DNA from: Acetohalobium arabaticum DSM 5501
GTDB lineage: Bacteria > Bacillota > Halanaerobiia > Halobacteroidales > Acetohalobiaceae
Direction of reading: 5' to 3'
Assembly: GCF_000144695.1 (NCBI RefSeq)
Contig: NC_014378.1
Coordinates: 1,367,833 to 1,431,832 of the forward strand
Length of the DNA: 64,000 nt
Shown: positions 27,275 to 35,929 of the stretch, piece by piece
Numbering within the stretch: the stretch's first letter is position 1
Layout: the number at the start of each line of letters is the position of its first letter
Notes under the pieces: model-generated
The model's database searches: none
Seen by the model: only the letters and a program-made list of their open reading frames with translations
What the model was told of the DNA's origin: nothing
Position numbers and translations under genes: made by a program

Positions 27275-27967
27275 TTAATTATCTGTACTTTCAACTAAAT
27301 TCATTGTAGGTACTACTGCATGTCTCTCAGAATATGTAAAGTATCTTCCTCCACCTAAACGAGCAATAGACTTTAATACTGCTCTTTGTTGATTACCAAC
27401 TGCTCCTATCTTTAAGACATGAATATATATTCCATTTTTAGATAACCGATCAGCAACTCGACTAGGAACTATATTTCCGGTATCTCTACCATCAGTAACC
27501 AATAGAATATGATTATTACCATCCAAATTAATCAAATCGACTCCTGCCTGAGATAAAGCTTTTCCAATCGGAGACTTTCCTGCTGGTTTTAAATTATTTA
27601 TTTTTGCCAATAAAGTAGATTTATTATTAGTAGCTATATTAACTACTAAATTAGTAGACCTATCACTATCTTCTCCTTTACCAAAAGTTCTTAATCCAAT
27701 ATTGACATGATCAGGAATCATCATTACAATATCCTTTAATGCTTTTTTAGCCCGTAAATACTTCTTATTCTTCTCCACTTTCCCCCACATACTCCCAGAA
27801 ACATCCCAGATTATTTCAACATTATTAGCATCAGTGAAAGTAGGCAGCTGTCTTTGATCAACTTTCATGTTCTGCGGCTGATTAAATGGTAACTCAGTAA
27901 TACCTATTACTGCTAATAAAAAGATTGATATTATCATTAATAAAGCTATATTATGCTTAAGCTTCAT
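27275..27967 (-). CDS. Secreted or anchored von Willebrand factor type A domain protein
   Basis: A 230-aa protein with an N-terminal signal anchor (MKLKHNIALLMIISIFLLAV) and a single VWA domain (about 48-225). The MIDAS motif is present as DVSGS, with VTDGRDTG later supplying the distal Asp, so it should bind a divalent metal and a protein partner outside the membrane. Conserved segments are HVNIGLRTFGKG and SPIGKALSQAG. The start is ATG at 27967, because GGAGGT lies 6 nt before it; a longer reading frame exists, but it contains this ribosome site. It follows the GGDEF gene, from which it is separated by that gene's neighbourhood terminator. The partner is unknown. Confidence 0.85.
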   Translation of the reverse strand: MKLKHNIALLMIISIFLLAVIGITELPFNQPQNMKVDQRQLPTFTDANNVEIIWDVSGSMWGKVEKNKKYLRAKKALKDIVMMIPDHVNIGLRTFGKGEDSDRSTNLVVNIATNNKSTLLAKINNLKPAGKSPIGKALSQAGVDLINLDGNNHILLVTDGRDTGNIVPSRVADRLSKNGIYIHVLKIGAVGNQQRAVLKSIARLGGGRYFTYSERHAVVPTMNLVESTDN

Positions 27968-28035
27968 TTCCGCACCTCCTTCTTCTATTAACTCTATACT
28001 CATTCTATTCTTTTAATTTAAAAAATATAACAAAT

Positions 28036-28060
28036 AAAAAAAGACCCGAAGCTTCCGGGC
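28036..28060 (-). terminator. Terminator after the GGDEF gene
   Basis: A GC-rich hairpin (28043-28060; CCCG/CGGG core with one bulged base) is followed on the minus strand by T7 (28036-28042). It lies directly after the diguanylate cyclase stop codon. Confidence 0.8.
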
Positions 28061-28069
28061 ATTTAATAC

Positions 28070-29689
28070 TTAATTAATACAAACTTTATCCTTTCCTTCA
28101 GTCTTAGCTCTATATAGAGACCGATCAGCATTATTGATTAAATCTTTCTGAGTTATCCCTTGATTATAAGCTGCAGCACCAATACTAACAGTAATTTTTA
28201 ATTCCAATCCCTTTTCTTCAACTACCATGTCTCTTACTTGATCATTAATTCTACTTCCCAGCAATCTAGCTCCCTCAATATCGGTTTCAGGCAGTATAAT
28301 AGCAAATTCTTCCCCACCATATCTAGCTACAATATCTATTTTGCGAGTTGTCTTTTTTAAAATAGTGGATAATTCTTCTAAAACTTTATCACCAACCAAA
28401 TGGCCATAAGTATCATTTATCTCTTTAAAATCATCTATATCCAGTAATAATAACGACAAATCCTGTTGATACCTTTTAGCCCTATCAATTTCCTCACTTA
28501 AAGCATGTTGAAAATAACTGTAATTATATAATTGAGTCAAACCATCTTTAATAGCCTGTTCCTCCATTTGGTTATACATCCTAGCATTTTCAATAGCAAT
28601 TGCTATCTGATTAGCTAAAGTATTCAAGAATCTTTCATCATCCCCATTGAAGCTATGGCTTATCATAGTATTAACAGCAGTAATAATTCCAATAACATCA
28701 TCCCTTAATCTAAGCGGAACAGCTATAGCAGACTTCATCTCTAAAAAATTTAATTCTTCTTTAACTTTATCAGGTACCTCATTAAAAACAACTATTTCCT
28801 GACTCTCAATTATCCTGCCAAAAAAATTACTTTCCATATTAAAGACTTCCTTCTTATCAGACTTATCCGGCCAGCCGCGGCTAGCTTCTAATGATAATTC
28901 TTCTCTATCTTCATCAAATAATAATGTAGCACAGGAAGAAACACCCATAGTTCCCACTATTACATCAATAGCCAATTCCAACACCTGATCTAAATCAAGA
29001 GTTGAATTTATAGTTGTACTGATCATCTGTAATGTTGAAAGTTCAGCCACATTTCTCTGCATTCGTTCAAATAATTTATTCCCTTTAATTAGACAGACAA
29101 CCTGTGTAGCCAAAGTATTCATCATCTTTAATTCTTGCTGTTGAAACTCATTTTTACTGGCAGTAAATAATATACCGTAGATCTCATCTTGTTCTTCATT
29201 ATTTTCAATTAAAGGAACCGCCAATAAATCATCGTAGCCCGACTCTTTAATAAAACCAAACTTCTTATCTAATCTTAAACCATTATTAACTATCAATTCT
29301 TGCTCATCACTTATAAGTTCTAAAACATCTTCACTAATCTTTTCTGGAATAAAACCTGGTTCTATATTATTTACAGCTTTATAAGATATATATTCCTTAT
29401 CATCATCTAAAATCATGATACCTCCTGCCTCTACCTCCAATATTTCACAGGTCATATCTACTATCAATTCTAAAGTCTGATATAAATCAATACTGGGATT
29501 AACTACTTCCTGAGTCAATTTACTGATAAAATTTAAATTCTTTAGTGACTTATTTAACTTATCTGTTTTTTCATCTTTTACCTCTTCTACTGCTTTAACT
29601 TGATATAATTTATCAATAATTAATATAAAAGAACAAATAATTCCTCCAACAATAAAAAACTTAATAACAAATAATCCTGTTTCTTTCAT
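28070..29689 (-). CDS. Membrane-anchored GAF-GAF-GGDEF diguanylate cyclase
   Basis: A 539-aa protein that should synthesise c-di-GMP. It has one N-terminal membrane helix (about 5-27) and two GAF sensor domains (roughly 60-200 and 215-365). The C-terminal GGDEF domain (about 370-539) has the active GGEEF signature and, five residues upstream, the RxxD inhibitory site (RKID), so it is probably both active and product-inhibited. LLLLDIDDFKEINDTYGH supplies the metal site. ATG at 29689 was chosen because GGAAGG lies 8 nt before it; an ATG at 29722 overlaps a palindrome. The GAF ligands are unknown. Confidence 0.92.
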   Translation of the reverse strand: MKETGLFVIKFFIVGGIICSFILIIDKLYQVKAVEEVKDEKTDKLNKSLKNLNFISKLTQEVVNPSIDLYQTLELIVDMTCEILEVEAGGIMILDDDKEYISYKAVNNIEPGFIPEKISEDVLELISDEQELIVNNGLRLDKKFGFIKESGYDDLLAVPLIENNEEQDEIYGILFTASKNEFQQQELKMMNTLATQVVCLIKGNKLFERMQRNVAELSTLQMISTTINSTLDLDQVLELAIDVIVGTMGVSSCATLLFDEDREELSLEASRGWPDKSDKKEVFNMESNFFGRIIESQEIVVFNEVPDKVKEELNFLEMKSAIAVPLRLRDDVIGIITAVNTMISHSFNGDDERFLNTLANQIAIAIENARMYNQMEEQAIKDGLTQLYNYSYFQHALSEEIDRAKRYQQDLSLLLLDIDDFKEINDTYGHLVGDKVLEELSTILKKTTRKIDIVARYGGEEFAIILPETDIEGARLLGSRINDQVRDMVVEEKGLELKITVSIGAAAYNQGITQKDLINNADRSLYRAKTEGKDKVCIN

Positions 29690-29718
29690 ATTCATTGCCT
29701 TCCTTTTTAATAGAATAG

Positions 29719-29768
29719 CCATGAACCATCTCTATAATTATATTTGTTTATCTAGAGAAGATTCATGG
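29719..29768 (-). repeat. 50-bp interrupted palindrome overlapping a possible -10
   Basis: Outer arms CCATGAA/TTCATGG (29719-29725 and 29762-29768) and inner arms CTCTA/TAGAG (29730-29734 and 29753-29757) are separated by symmetric 4-nt gaps. The minus-strand loop contains a TATAAT-like hexamer 30-40 bp upstream of the GGDEF gene. This looks like an operator or a structured 5' leader. No T run follows, so it is not an ordinary terminator. Confidence 0.5.
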
Positions 29769-29789
29769 CTAGTAGTTACTATAATTTAA

Positions 29790-29918
29790 TCATTCTTGCT
29801 CGTAAGCTAGAAGGATTACCTTCTGGTCTTTACGGTCAGCTAAAGTTTCTTCCATTTTATTTAATTTTTGAATTTGAGATTCATCCAATTCAGCAAATCT
29901 TACCTCTTCCATATCCAT
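29790..29918 (-). CDS. Small conserved-looking protein (42 aa)
   Basis: A 42-residue reading frame beginning MDMEEVRFAELDESQIQKL and ending VILLAYEQE, which resembles small acidic Firmicutes proteins of the form E-x-L-(helix)-V-L-I-A-Y. AAAGGAG lies 11 nt before the ATG (a second ATG two codons later is possible). It has a predicted helix (about 10-28) and a terminal strand, no Cys and no membrane segment. It sits between the DUF296 protein and the GGDEF gene. No function can be assigned. The start, the ribosome site and the amphipathic composition support coding, but it is short. Confidence 0.6.
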   Translation of the reverse strand: MDMEEVRFAELDESQIQKLNKMEETLADRKDQKVILLAYEQE

Positions 29919-30024
29919 TATAAAGTCAACTCCTTTACTGCAGTTTAATCTTATTCTACAGCAAAAGAAAGAGATTTATGCAACACAGATTTAACCAGAA
30001 TTAGTCGAGCCTAAATTTACTACA

Positions 30025-30450
30025 CTATTCTTGCCACAACGGCAGTCCGGTTATTTCATCATATCCCCGCACAAATGCTTCTCCTGTATATTCTTCAATA
30101 ATATATTCACCAGCAAATACAGTTGTTCCTTCAGCTAAATGGCCTCCAAAAAGATTACCTTCTTCATCTCCAAATGATATATGGGCATGAATTATCGGCT
30201 CACCATCTTTTAGAGAAATATTACCGTTACAGTTTACTATCTCCAGTTCATCAGTGAACTGTTTATCATTATACTCTTCTTCTTTTTGATCATAGAATGA
30301 AATTGTAGCTTCTTTAACAGCTCCAATAACTGTTACTTTCCCTGTCTCAATTCCTTTCTCCTTTACTATTTCAATTAAGGACTCAATTAAGTCTGATCCA
30401 TGAGGTAACCGTCCCATATACACATTCTCTATTTCATATTCTCTTACCAT
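30025..30450 (-). CDS. PPC/DUF296 domain protein
   Basis: A 141-aa single-domain protein of the PPC (plants and prokaryotes conserved, DUF296) family. The domain is the DNA-binding-associated fold of plant AT-hook proteins; bacterial stand-alone copies form trimers with a His-rich metal site. Seen are MGRLPHGSDLIESL at the N-terminus and IIHAHISFGDEEGNLFGGHL, with the conserved His residues. No AT-hook is present. The start is ATG at 30450, with GGAGG 7 nt upstream and inside the end of the DUF1232 gene region, so the two are co-translated. Nucleotide or metal binding is probable; the process is unknown. Confidence 0.85.
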   Translation of the reverse strand: MVREYEIENVYMGRLPHGSDLIESLIEIVKEKGIETGKVTVIGAVKEATISFYDQKEEEYNDKQFTDELEIVNCNGNISLKDGEPIIHAHISFGDEEGNLFGGHLAEGTTVFAGEYIIEEYTGEAFVRGYDEITGLPLWQE

Positions 30451-30466
30451 TCTTGTTCCTCCCTCT

Positions 30467-30790
30467 TTAATTAATTTGATAATCATCCTTACTTAATGTA
30501 TAATCATCTGTTCTGTTATTATCATCATTCTGGTTTACTGCTGTATTATCCTTTAATTCATACTCTTTTAGTTCTTGTAAAAAGAAATTCCAAACTACTG
30601 TCAAGACTACTGCATCATCCAGCCATCCAAATATAGGTATAAAATCACTTACCAAATCAATGGGGGAAACAACATAAATAATCGGTAGAATCAATAACAA
30701 TTTCTTTAATTTAGAAACTTCTTTATCTTTTAAAAATCCAATCAACCGTCTAATCACACTTCCCCAACGAAAAATCGAAGAAATCTTCAT
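30467..30790 (-). CDS. DUF1232 (YkvA-like) small membrane protein
   Basis: A 107-aa protein with the DUF1232 signature: LLLILPIIYVVSPIDLVSDF and FGWLDDAVVLTVVWNFF form two hydrophobic stretches around the conserved PxDLxxDF...DD motif. It is probably a small inner membrane protein. Members are widespread in bacteria with no assigned function. The C-terminal 30 residues are polar and Asn/Asp-rich. The start is ATG with GGAGGT 6 nt upstream. It is in a two-gene unit with the DUF296 gene, 16 bp apart. The 190 bp upstream, before the ATP-grasp gene, hold no gene. Confidence 0.85.
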   Translation of the reverse strand: MKISSIFRWGSVIRRLIGFLKDKEVSKLKKLLLILPIIYVVSPIDLVSDFIPIFGWLDDAVVLTVVWNFFLQELKEYELKDNTAVNQNDDNNRTDDYTLSKDDYQIN

Positions 30791-30981
30791 TTTTAAACCT
30801 CCATTAAGTTCATAAACTCTTATTATTTAATTCTTCTATAATTATACACTACTTATCCTTTAAAATACAGAATAATACTAAAACAAAATATAACTAATTT
30901 TCAAATTATTAATTATAGAATTAACAACCGAACTTAAAGAAGAATTAGAAGACTCCATTCCTCAATTAAAATGATTATATA

Positions 30982-32316
30982 TTAAATTCTATTTTCTCCA
31001 ACAACAAAATTAGGTAAAGTTACACATCCTGTAGAGCTGGCAATCAGATTATCCTTTCCTGCTCGAGTATAGATACCTGCAAATGATAAATTATACATAA
31101 AAAGCCCTAAAGTATATTTAAATGATTCAAGCCTTAACTCATCTTCTTCTAAGACTGCCATTTCTAACTCAGGAATAGAACAGAATTTCTGAACTAAATA
31201 CTGTTCTGGTTGTATATTATTTAAAGCATCTTCCCACTGGCTTGGGGTTAAATCACAGCCGATATAGACTCCTTGGGCACCATAAAAATCAAGCGGTTTC
31301 AATACTAACTCTTCCCTATTATCCTTGATATAATTTAACTGCTGACGTTCTTTAGTTATTAAAGCAGTTTCAGGAATATATTCTTCAATAAATCTTCTAT
31401 CTTCTTTATCTAAAAATCCTGTCTTATCTTCATCATGTAAAATAGCAAAAATAATCTTATTATGAATAATCTGTGACCTAAAAGAACCTACTATACAGAC
31501 ATCCTGATTATAATAAGCAGCTAATAAATCTTCAATTTCTGAATAATACTCCATAATATCAATTGTTACTGCCCGACGGTAAATTAAATCTATCTCTAAA
31601 CCCCCATAATAAAGCTTATTATTTTCATACTTTAACTCTCTTGGATCTACAATTACTGTTCTATAACCGCTATTTTGCAGTAACACCCTAAAGTATTCAA
31701 ACTCACTAACCATACCTAAATTATCAAAATCCATAATAGCAATATTAGGACTGTCATCCTCAGGATTAAACTCTTGATAATTAGCAAGTAAGATATCTAG
31801 CCATTCATCTAATAATTCACAATAAGCAAAATTATAATCTGTTTTTTCAGTTAAGCCCTTGATACCTTCTGCCTGTAGAAATTTTTTCTCTAACACATTA
31901 GTCTTTACCATTCCTGAAGAACCATCTGTATTCAACTCACAGAATTTATAATCTTCCTCTCCATAATAAAAGATATCAAATCTAGCCATCGGAACTGGAC
32001 TTGAATATCCAGGATTTGCTAGAATCAGATCCTCTAATTCCTGTGAAAAGCCAAAGTAAGATCTAAATTCTTCATCAACCAAATAACGATTAATTACTTT
32101 AGTTAAGATACTGCTTAACTTAGCCGTTAATCGAGAAATCTGGTCTATCTCTGATTGGCTAAAGAATAAAGGCTGATAGAGGATAGGAATTACTTCTCCA
32201 TGATAATAGATATTCTCAGCTTCTAATTTATGATAAATTTTCTCTAAATCCCGAGCATACTTATCCGGCTCTTCAGCTAAAAGATTATGATATTCTACAA
32301 CAGCTTCTTCTAACAC
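30982..32316 (-). CDS. ATP-grasp peptide ligase, circularly permuted glutathione/glutathionylspermidine synthase-like
   Basis: A 444-aa protein of the ATP-grasp peptide/amide ligase type, with the order seen in circularly permuted glutathione synthase-like enzymes. Central blocks are FCELNTDGSSGMVKTN (about 125-140), NIAIMDFDNLGMVSEFEYF (about 190-208), DLIYRRAVT, LVLKPLDFYGAQGVYIG (ATP-binding Lys and glycine loop, about 335-352) and QYLVQKFCSIPELE. It begins at GTG, overlapping the end of the glutamate-cysteine ligase gene by 7 nt (stop inside the start region). Pairing with that gene suggests it adds the second residue to gamma-Glu-Cys, giving glutathione or an analogue. The exact product is inference. 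Confidence 0.72.
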   Translation of the reverse strand: MLEEAVVEYHNLLAEEPDKYARDLEKIYHKLEAENIYYHGEVIPILYQPLFFSQSEIDQISRLTAKLSSILTKVINRYLVDEEFRSYFGFSQELEDLILANPGYSSPVPMARFDIFYYGEEDYKFCELNTDGSSGMVKTNVLEKKFLQAEGIKGLTEKTDYNFAYCELLDEWLDILLANYQEFNPEDDSPNIAIMDFDNLGMVSEFEYFRVLLQNSGYRTVIVDPRELKYENNKLYYGGLEIDLIYRRAVTIDIMEYYSEIEDLLAAYYNQDVCIVGSFRSQIIHNKIIFAILHDEDKTGFLDKEDRRFIEEYIPETALITKERQQLNYIKDNREELVLKPLDFYGAQGVYIGCDLTPSQWEDALNNIQPEQYLVQKFCSIPELEMAVLEEDELRLESFKYTLGLFMYNLSFAGIYTRAGKDNLIASSTGCVTLPNFVVGENRI

Positions 32317-33632
32317 TCTTTCTTCACCTCTGTTTCTAACCTTGAATTAAGAATTAACCAATCTATAGCCTGGCGTTTATCAAAACCAGCAGCTAATTTT
32401 TCTCTAGTTTTATCCACTGGCGTCTTATTATCACTTAATAACTTCTCAAGGGAAATTAAATACTCTTTTTCAACATCAGGCAGCCCTTCTTTGGCCCACT
32501 GCAGCAATCTTTTTCCTAACTCCAGAACCTGATAGTTATCTAATTTCGCTACTAATCCTTTTTTAACTACATCTTCTCTAGCCTTCTGGACTTCTTCATA
32601 TGTAATATCAGCAATCAACTTAGAAACCCTTTCTAAATTCTGATCATTATAAAGCAGTCCTTTCCAGAAAGCCACAGCAGCAAAATTAAGCTTGGGAGGT
32701 ATAGAATCTATCATTCTAATTTCAATAAAGTTTTTAGCCCGTACATCAGGAAAGAACATCGTCAGTACATGTTCTAATTCCTTTTGACTTAAATCTTGAG
32801 TTTTAAATATGTCGCGACAGGTTTTCTGTCCAGCAGAAATGAATTCCGAACCCTGTTTTAATAAAATAGGAGACCGATTTAAAATATATTCAGCATACTT
32901 TCGATAATTAAAGTCTTTATCAAAAGCTTCCTTTACCGTACCACAGCGGTCAGGATCACAGTGAGACCAAATATCTGTTCTGATATTATAAGCTTCATAC
33001 TCCTCGCTTTCAAAGAAAGCAGCATTATCAAATAATGCTGCAACAGCTGGAGCTAAAGTATTAGCAATTCTAAACTTCTTGATAAAATCAGTTTCATTTA
33101 TATAATCCAAAGCTACTTGAATTGAAGCTGTACCTTTCATCATATTATGGGCATACTTACCCCTCTTACCTAAATACTTAGACATAATCTGATAACGCTT
33201 TTTGGGATTCCATTCAATTTCTGAAATCTTACTTTCAATCTGATAACCAGCAGTTATTAATAACTGATTATTTTGATTTAAAATCGGCAATAATTCTTTT
33301 AAGAAAGCATAATATCTATCTTCTAAGTCTGTTATCCTTCTTTCAGGCTCTATACTTATTTCTAATTGGCCGCCAGGCTCTAAAGTAATCACTGCTCCTT
33401 CTTTATTAGCCTGAATTAAATGATTTCCTTCCCTTCTACCCTCCCACCCCTGTCTTACTAACTGAGCTAAAATCTTTTCAATCCCCGCTTCTTCAGAATA
33501 AGAAACAGTCTTTAAGGTGTCGCTATCTACCACAAAATGTTCAATCTCTAATCCTACCGCTTTATTCTCCTTATTTTTCTCACTAGACTTAAAATAAGCC
33601 TCAAATCTATCCAATTGTTCTTTGTAGTCCAT
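32310..33632 (-). CDS. Glutamate-cysteine ligase (GCS2 family)
   Basis: A 440-aa GCS2-type glutamate-cysteine ligase, of the plant/alphaproteobacterial/archaeal kind, making gamma-glutamylcysteine from Glu, Cys and ATP. Visible blocks are VGLEIEHFVVD (ATP and Glu site), TLEPGGQLEISIEPE, MKGTASIQVALDY, FRIANTLAPAVAALFDNAAFFE, RTDIWSHCDPDRCG and ARNFIEIRMIDSIPP-like FIEIRMID. The start is ATG with AGGTG 6 nt upstream. Its downstream partner encodes a ligase that could complete a thiol, and glyoxalase I is divergently transcribed 139 bp away. This is unusual in Halanaerobiales, which are generally thought not to use glutathione. Confidence 0.85.
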   Translation of the reverse strand: MDYKEQLDRFEAYFKSSEKNKENKAVGLEIEHFVVDSDTLKTVSYSEEAGIEKILAQLVRQGWEGRREGNHLIQANKEGAVITLEPGGQLEISIEPERRITDLEDRYYAFLKELLPILNQNNQLLITAGYQIESKISEIEWNPKKRYQIMSKYLGKRGKYAHNMMKGTASIQVALDYINETDFIKKFRIANTLAPAVAALFDNAAFFESEEYEAYNIRTDIWSHCDPDRCGTVKEAFDKDFNYRKYAEYILNRSPILLKQGSEFISAGQKTCRDIFKTQDLSQKELEHVLTMFFPDVRAKNFIEIRMIDSIPPKLNFAAVAFWKGLLYNDQNLERVSKLIADITYEEVQKAREDVVKKGLVAKLDNYQVLELGKRLLQWAKEGLPDVEKEYLISLEKLLSDNKTPVDKTREKLAAGFDKRQAIDWLILNSRLETEVKKEC

Positions 33633-33696
33633 TTTTTCACCTCGTTTTCTATACTACTTATATTTTATGACTTCAAATATAATTCCACCAACATAT

Positions 33697-33725
33697 TTGA
33701 CAATAGTTTCAAAAAAGATTATCAT
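33697..33725 (+). promoter_or_regulatory. SigmaA-type promoter of gloA
   Basis: TTGACA (33697-33702), a 17-bp spacer and TATCAT (33720-33725), 46 bp upstream of the gloA ATG. It lies in the 139-bp divergent gap shared with the glutamate-cysteine ligase gene. Confidence 0.65.
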
Positions 33726-33771
33726 TATTATAAAAGAATTCCATTATCTGAAATAGAAAGGAGATTAAATT

Positions 33772-34155
33772 ATGAATTACAATTTTGTTCATACCTGCAT
33801 TAGAGTTTTAGATCTAGAAGAATCAAAAGCTTTCTACAAAAATGCATTAAATTTAGAAGTTGCCCGTGAAAGAGACTTTCCAGAAGATAAATTTACTTTA
33901 GTCTATATGAAAAGACCTAACGACAGTTTTGAATTAGAATTAACTTATAATTATGACCGCGAAGAACCATATACTATCGGTGACGGCTATAGCCATCTTG
34001 CCGTTACAGTAGATAATTTGAAAGCTTCTTATCAACAACATAAAGATGCTGGTTATGAAGTTGGAGATATCAAAAGTCTCAATGAAGAAGCAGAAGGCGG
34101 TTATTATTTCCTAACTGACCCTGATGGATACAGAATTGAAGTAATCCAAAAATAA
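33772..34155 (+). CDS. gloA: Lactoylglutathione lyase (glyoxalase I)
   Basis: A 127-aa glyoxalase I that isomerises the glutathione hemithioacetal of methylglyoxal to lactoylglutathione. All four metal ligands align with E. coli GloA: H7, E56, H75 and E123. The repeat blocks are VHTCIRVLDLEESKAFY and GYSHLAVTVDNLKASY, and TDPDGYRIEVIQ ends the protein. The length is near the family norm (135). The start is ATG with GAAAGGAG upstream. It lies alone on the plus strand, back to back with the two-gene thiol-ligase operon, which supports glutathione or a related thiol as its cofactor. The C-terminus abuts a strong terminator. Confidence 0.93.
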   Translation: MNYNFVHTCIRVLDLEESKAFYKNALNLEVARERDFPEDKFTLVYMKRPNDSFELELTYNYDREEPYTIGDGYSHLAVTVDNLKASYQQHKDAGYEVGDIKSLNEEAEGGYYFLTDPDGYRIEVIQK

Positions 34156-34166
34156 AATTAAGCTAA

Positions 34167-34197
34167 CAGCCTCCTGATATCCGGGAGGCTGCTTATT
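34167..34197 (+). terminator. Terminator of gloA
   Basis: An 8-bp stem (34167-34174 with 34184-34191, 9-nt loop) followed by a T-rich tract on the plus strand, directly after the gloA stop codon. Confidence 0.88.
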
Positions 34198-34269
34198 TTT
34201 TACTTTTTATCATATCATTTTTTTAACATTACATCAAGTTAATTCCTCAGCTCCAGTTTATTTCTCTAG

Positions 34270-35766
34270 TTAACTAAATAATACTGAAATAAAAGGGGTT
34301 ATCAAACCCATAATCAGGCCTAAAACAGCTCCAAACCAGGTAATAGCATTCAACTCTGTCTCAATAACACTTAATAATAGATTTTCTACTTCTAAAATGT
34401 CAAAGTCATTAACCTTCTTTATTACCATCTCTTTAAAATCTAAAGTAGACAGTACTCTACCTAAATGGTTCTCAATAATATATTCAAGACTACCTACAAC
34501 ACCTAATTCTACTTTCTGTAAAGTAACTGCATCCAATTTATTAAAGTAATACCTTACCGGCCGCTCGCTCAGCTTGTCCAGCTGCTGGTCAACCCATGAT
34601 TCTATTTTAGCAGATAAGAAATCACTTTCTATTACCTTCTCTATTAGCTCCTCAATTACAGTAATTATCTTATCATTATTAGTTAAATCTTTTTTAGCTA
34701 ACTTATCAACGACTGATTCCTCTAAACTATTAAATAATTTATCTACTACTTCTTCAGTTGCTGTTTTTTCTAGAATAAAGTCTATCACTTCAATTAAATC
34801 CTCATCATCAAACTTATCAATAATTACAGCAGCTTCAGTTTCAAAAATTGAATCCAAAAATTCATCCAGCTTAGCTATTATTTCTTTTTGGCTTTCAGGT
34901 TCTTCTAGAAACTTAACGATATAGTCTATAAACTGATTAACAATCTTTTCTTTATCTAAAAAACCGCCTACCATCTGCATCACTGAATTACTGCCTAAAG
35001 CCTCATCAAGTTTCTTATTTATTCGTTCTTTAGCTGTTTCAGAATCAAGAAATGAAATCAATTTTTCTACAAACTCTGGTCCCTGGTCTGATAACCATTC
35101 ACTTAGATTTTCATTCATTCCATCCGGTAGAAAATCACTCACAGTCTTCTGATTATCTTTTATTCTCTCAAGCCTATTATTTAAAAAGACAAGTAACCCT
35201 TCCTTAGTCGAATCCCGATACAGATTGGATAACAGAAAAGTACTCAATTTATTTTTGAAGTCTTGGTATTCATCGGAAGCCAGATAATCTTCTAATCTTT
35301 CAATATCAATCTGGGCTAATTCTTTCTTTACTACACTCATTATTTCTTCTTTATCTAATAATCCTTTAATTCCAGTAGAAATCATCTTCTTCATTTCAGC
35401 TTTTAACTCTTCTCTATCATCAGAATTAGAGACAGCTAAATCCAAAAGTTCCTGTAGATTCCGTTCTTCTTCTTTCAAACTCTTAATTCTTTCGTTTACA
35501 AAGCCTTGTATCTTTTCTTTCATATCTTCTCCCTGCAATATTTCATGAAAAGCATCAGGGGTTAATAATTCCTCTCCTACGGCATCACCGATGCTCTCAG
35601 CCAATTTACCTCTCCGCCGAGGAATAACTCCGGGAGTAAAGGGAACCTTCATTCCTAAAATTCTCTTTTCTTCTAACGGCTTAAAGAGCATCTTAACTGC
35701 TACCCAGTTAGTACAGTAGCCAATAACTGATCCTACTAATGGACTAACAACAAAAGTCAAATTCAT
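34270..35766 (-). CDS. DUF445 family membrane-associated protein
   Basis: A 498-aa DUF445 (YheB-like) protein. The conserved N-terminal block is VGSVIGYCTNWVAVKMLFKP, followed by PFTPGVIPRRRGKLAESIG. The middle (about 60-450) is long, acidic, helical repeats, and a C-terminal hydrophobic segment (about 475-498) sits at the end of VIETELNAITWFGAVLG. Anchoring at both termini with a large helical domain between them is typical. The function is unknown; Bacillus relatives are linked to spores. ATG at 35766 was chosen because AGGAGGG lies 7 nt before it. It is a single gene flanked by a gene-poor region. Confidence 0.9.
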   Translation of the reverse strand: MNLTFVVSPLVGSVIGYCTNWVAVKMLFKPLEEKRILGMKVPFTPGVIPRRRGKLAESIGDAVGEELLTPDAFHEILQGEDMKEKIQGFVNERIKSLKEEERNLQELLDLAVSNSDDREELKAEMKKMISTGIKGLLDKEEIMSVVKKELAQIDIERLEDYLASDEYQDFKNKLSTFLLSNLYRDSTKEGLLVFLNNRLERIKDNQKTVSDFLPDGMNENLSEWLSDQGPEFVEKLISFLDSETAKERINKKLDEALGSNSVMQMVGGFLDKEKIVNQFIDYIVKFLEEPESQKEIIAKLDEFLDSIFETEAAVIIDKFDDEDLIEVIDFILEKTATEEVVDKLFNSLEESVVDKLAKKDLTNNDKIITVIEELIEKVIESDFLSAKIESWVDQQLDKLSERPVRYYFNKLDAVTLQKVELGVVGSLEYIIENHLGRVLSTLDFKEMVIKKVNDFDILEVENLLLSVIETELNAITWFGAVLGLIMGLITPFISVLFS

Positions 35767-35929
35767 TATCTTTCCCTCCTGAATTAACAATTCCTAACTT
35801 GATTATTTATAACTTAAAGCTAAATTTCTTATTCTATATCTTTATTAGAATTCCTGCTAATTATTTCTATCTATCAATAGTTAATTAATATACTTATGAA
35901 TGCTAATTATATATTTTCAGTTAACTCTT
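35767..35929. other. AT-rich intergenic sequence
   Basis: A gene-free, AT-rich stretch upstream of the DUF445 gene. No open frame, hairpin or clear promoter pair beyond AT-rich sequence was recognised. Confidence 0.5.

Noticed and set aside
33615-33803. Short plus-strand open frame across the divergent gap before gloA
   Set aside because: It overlaps the glutamate-cysteine ligase start region and the gloA promoter and lacks a ribosome site.
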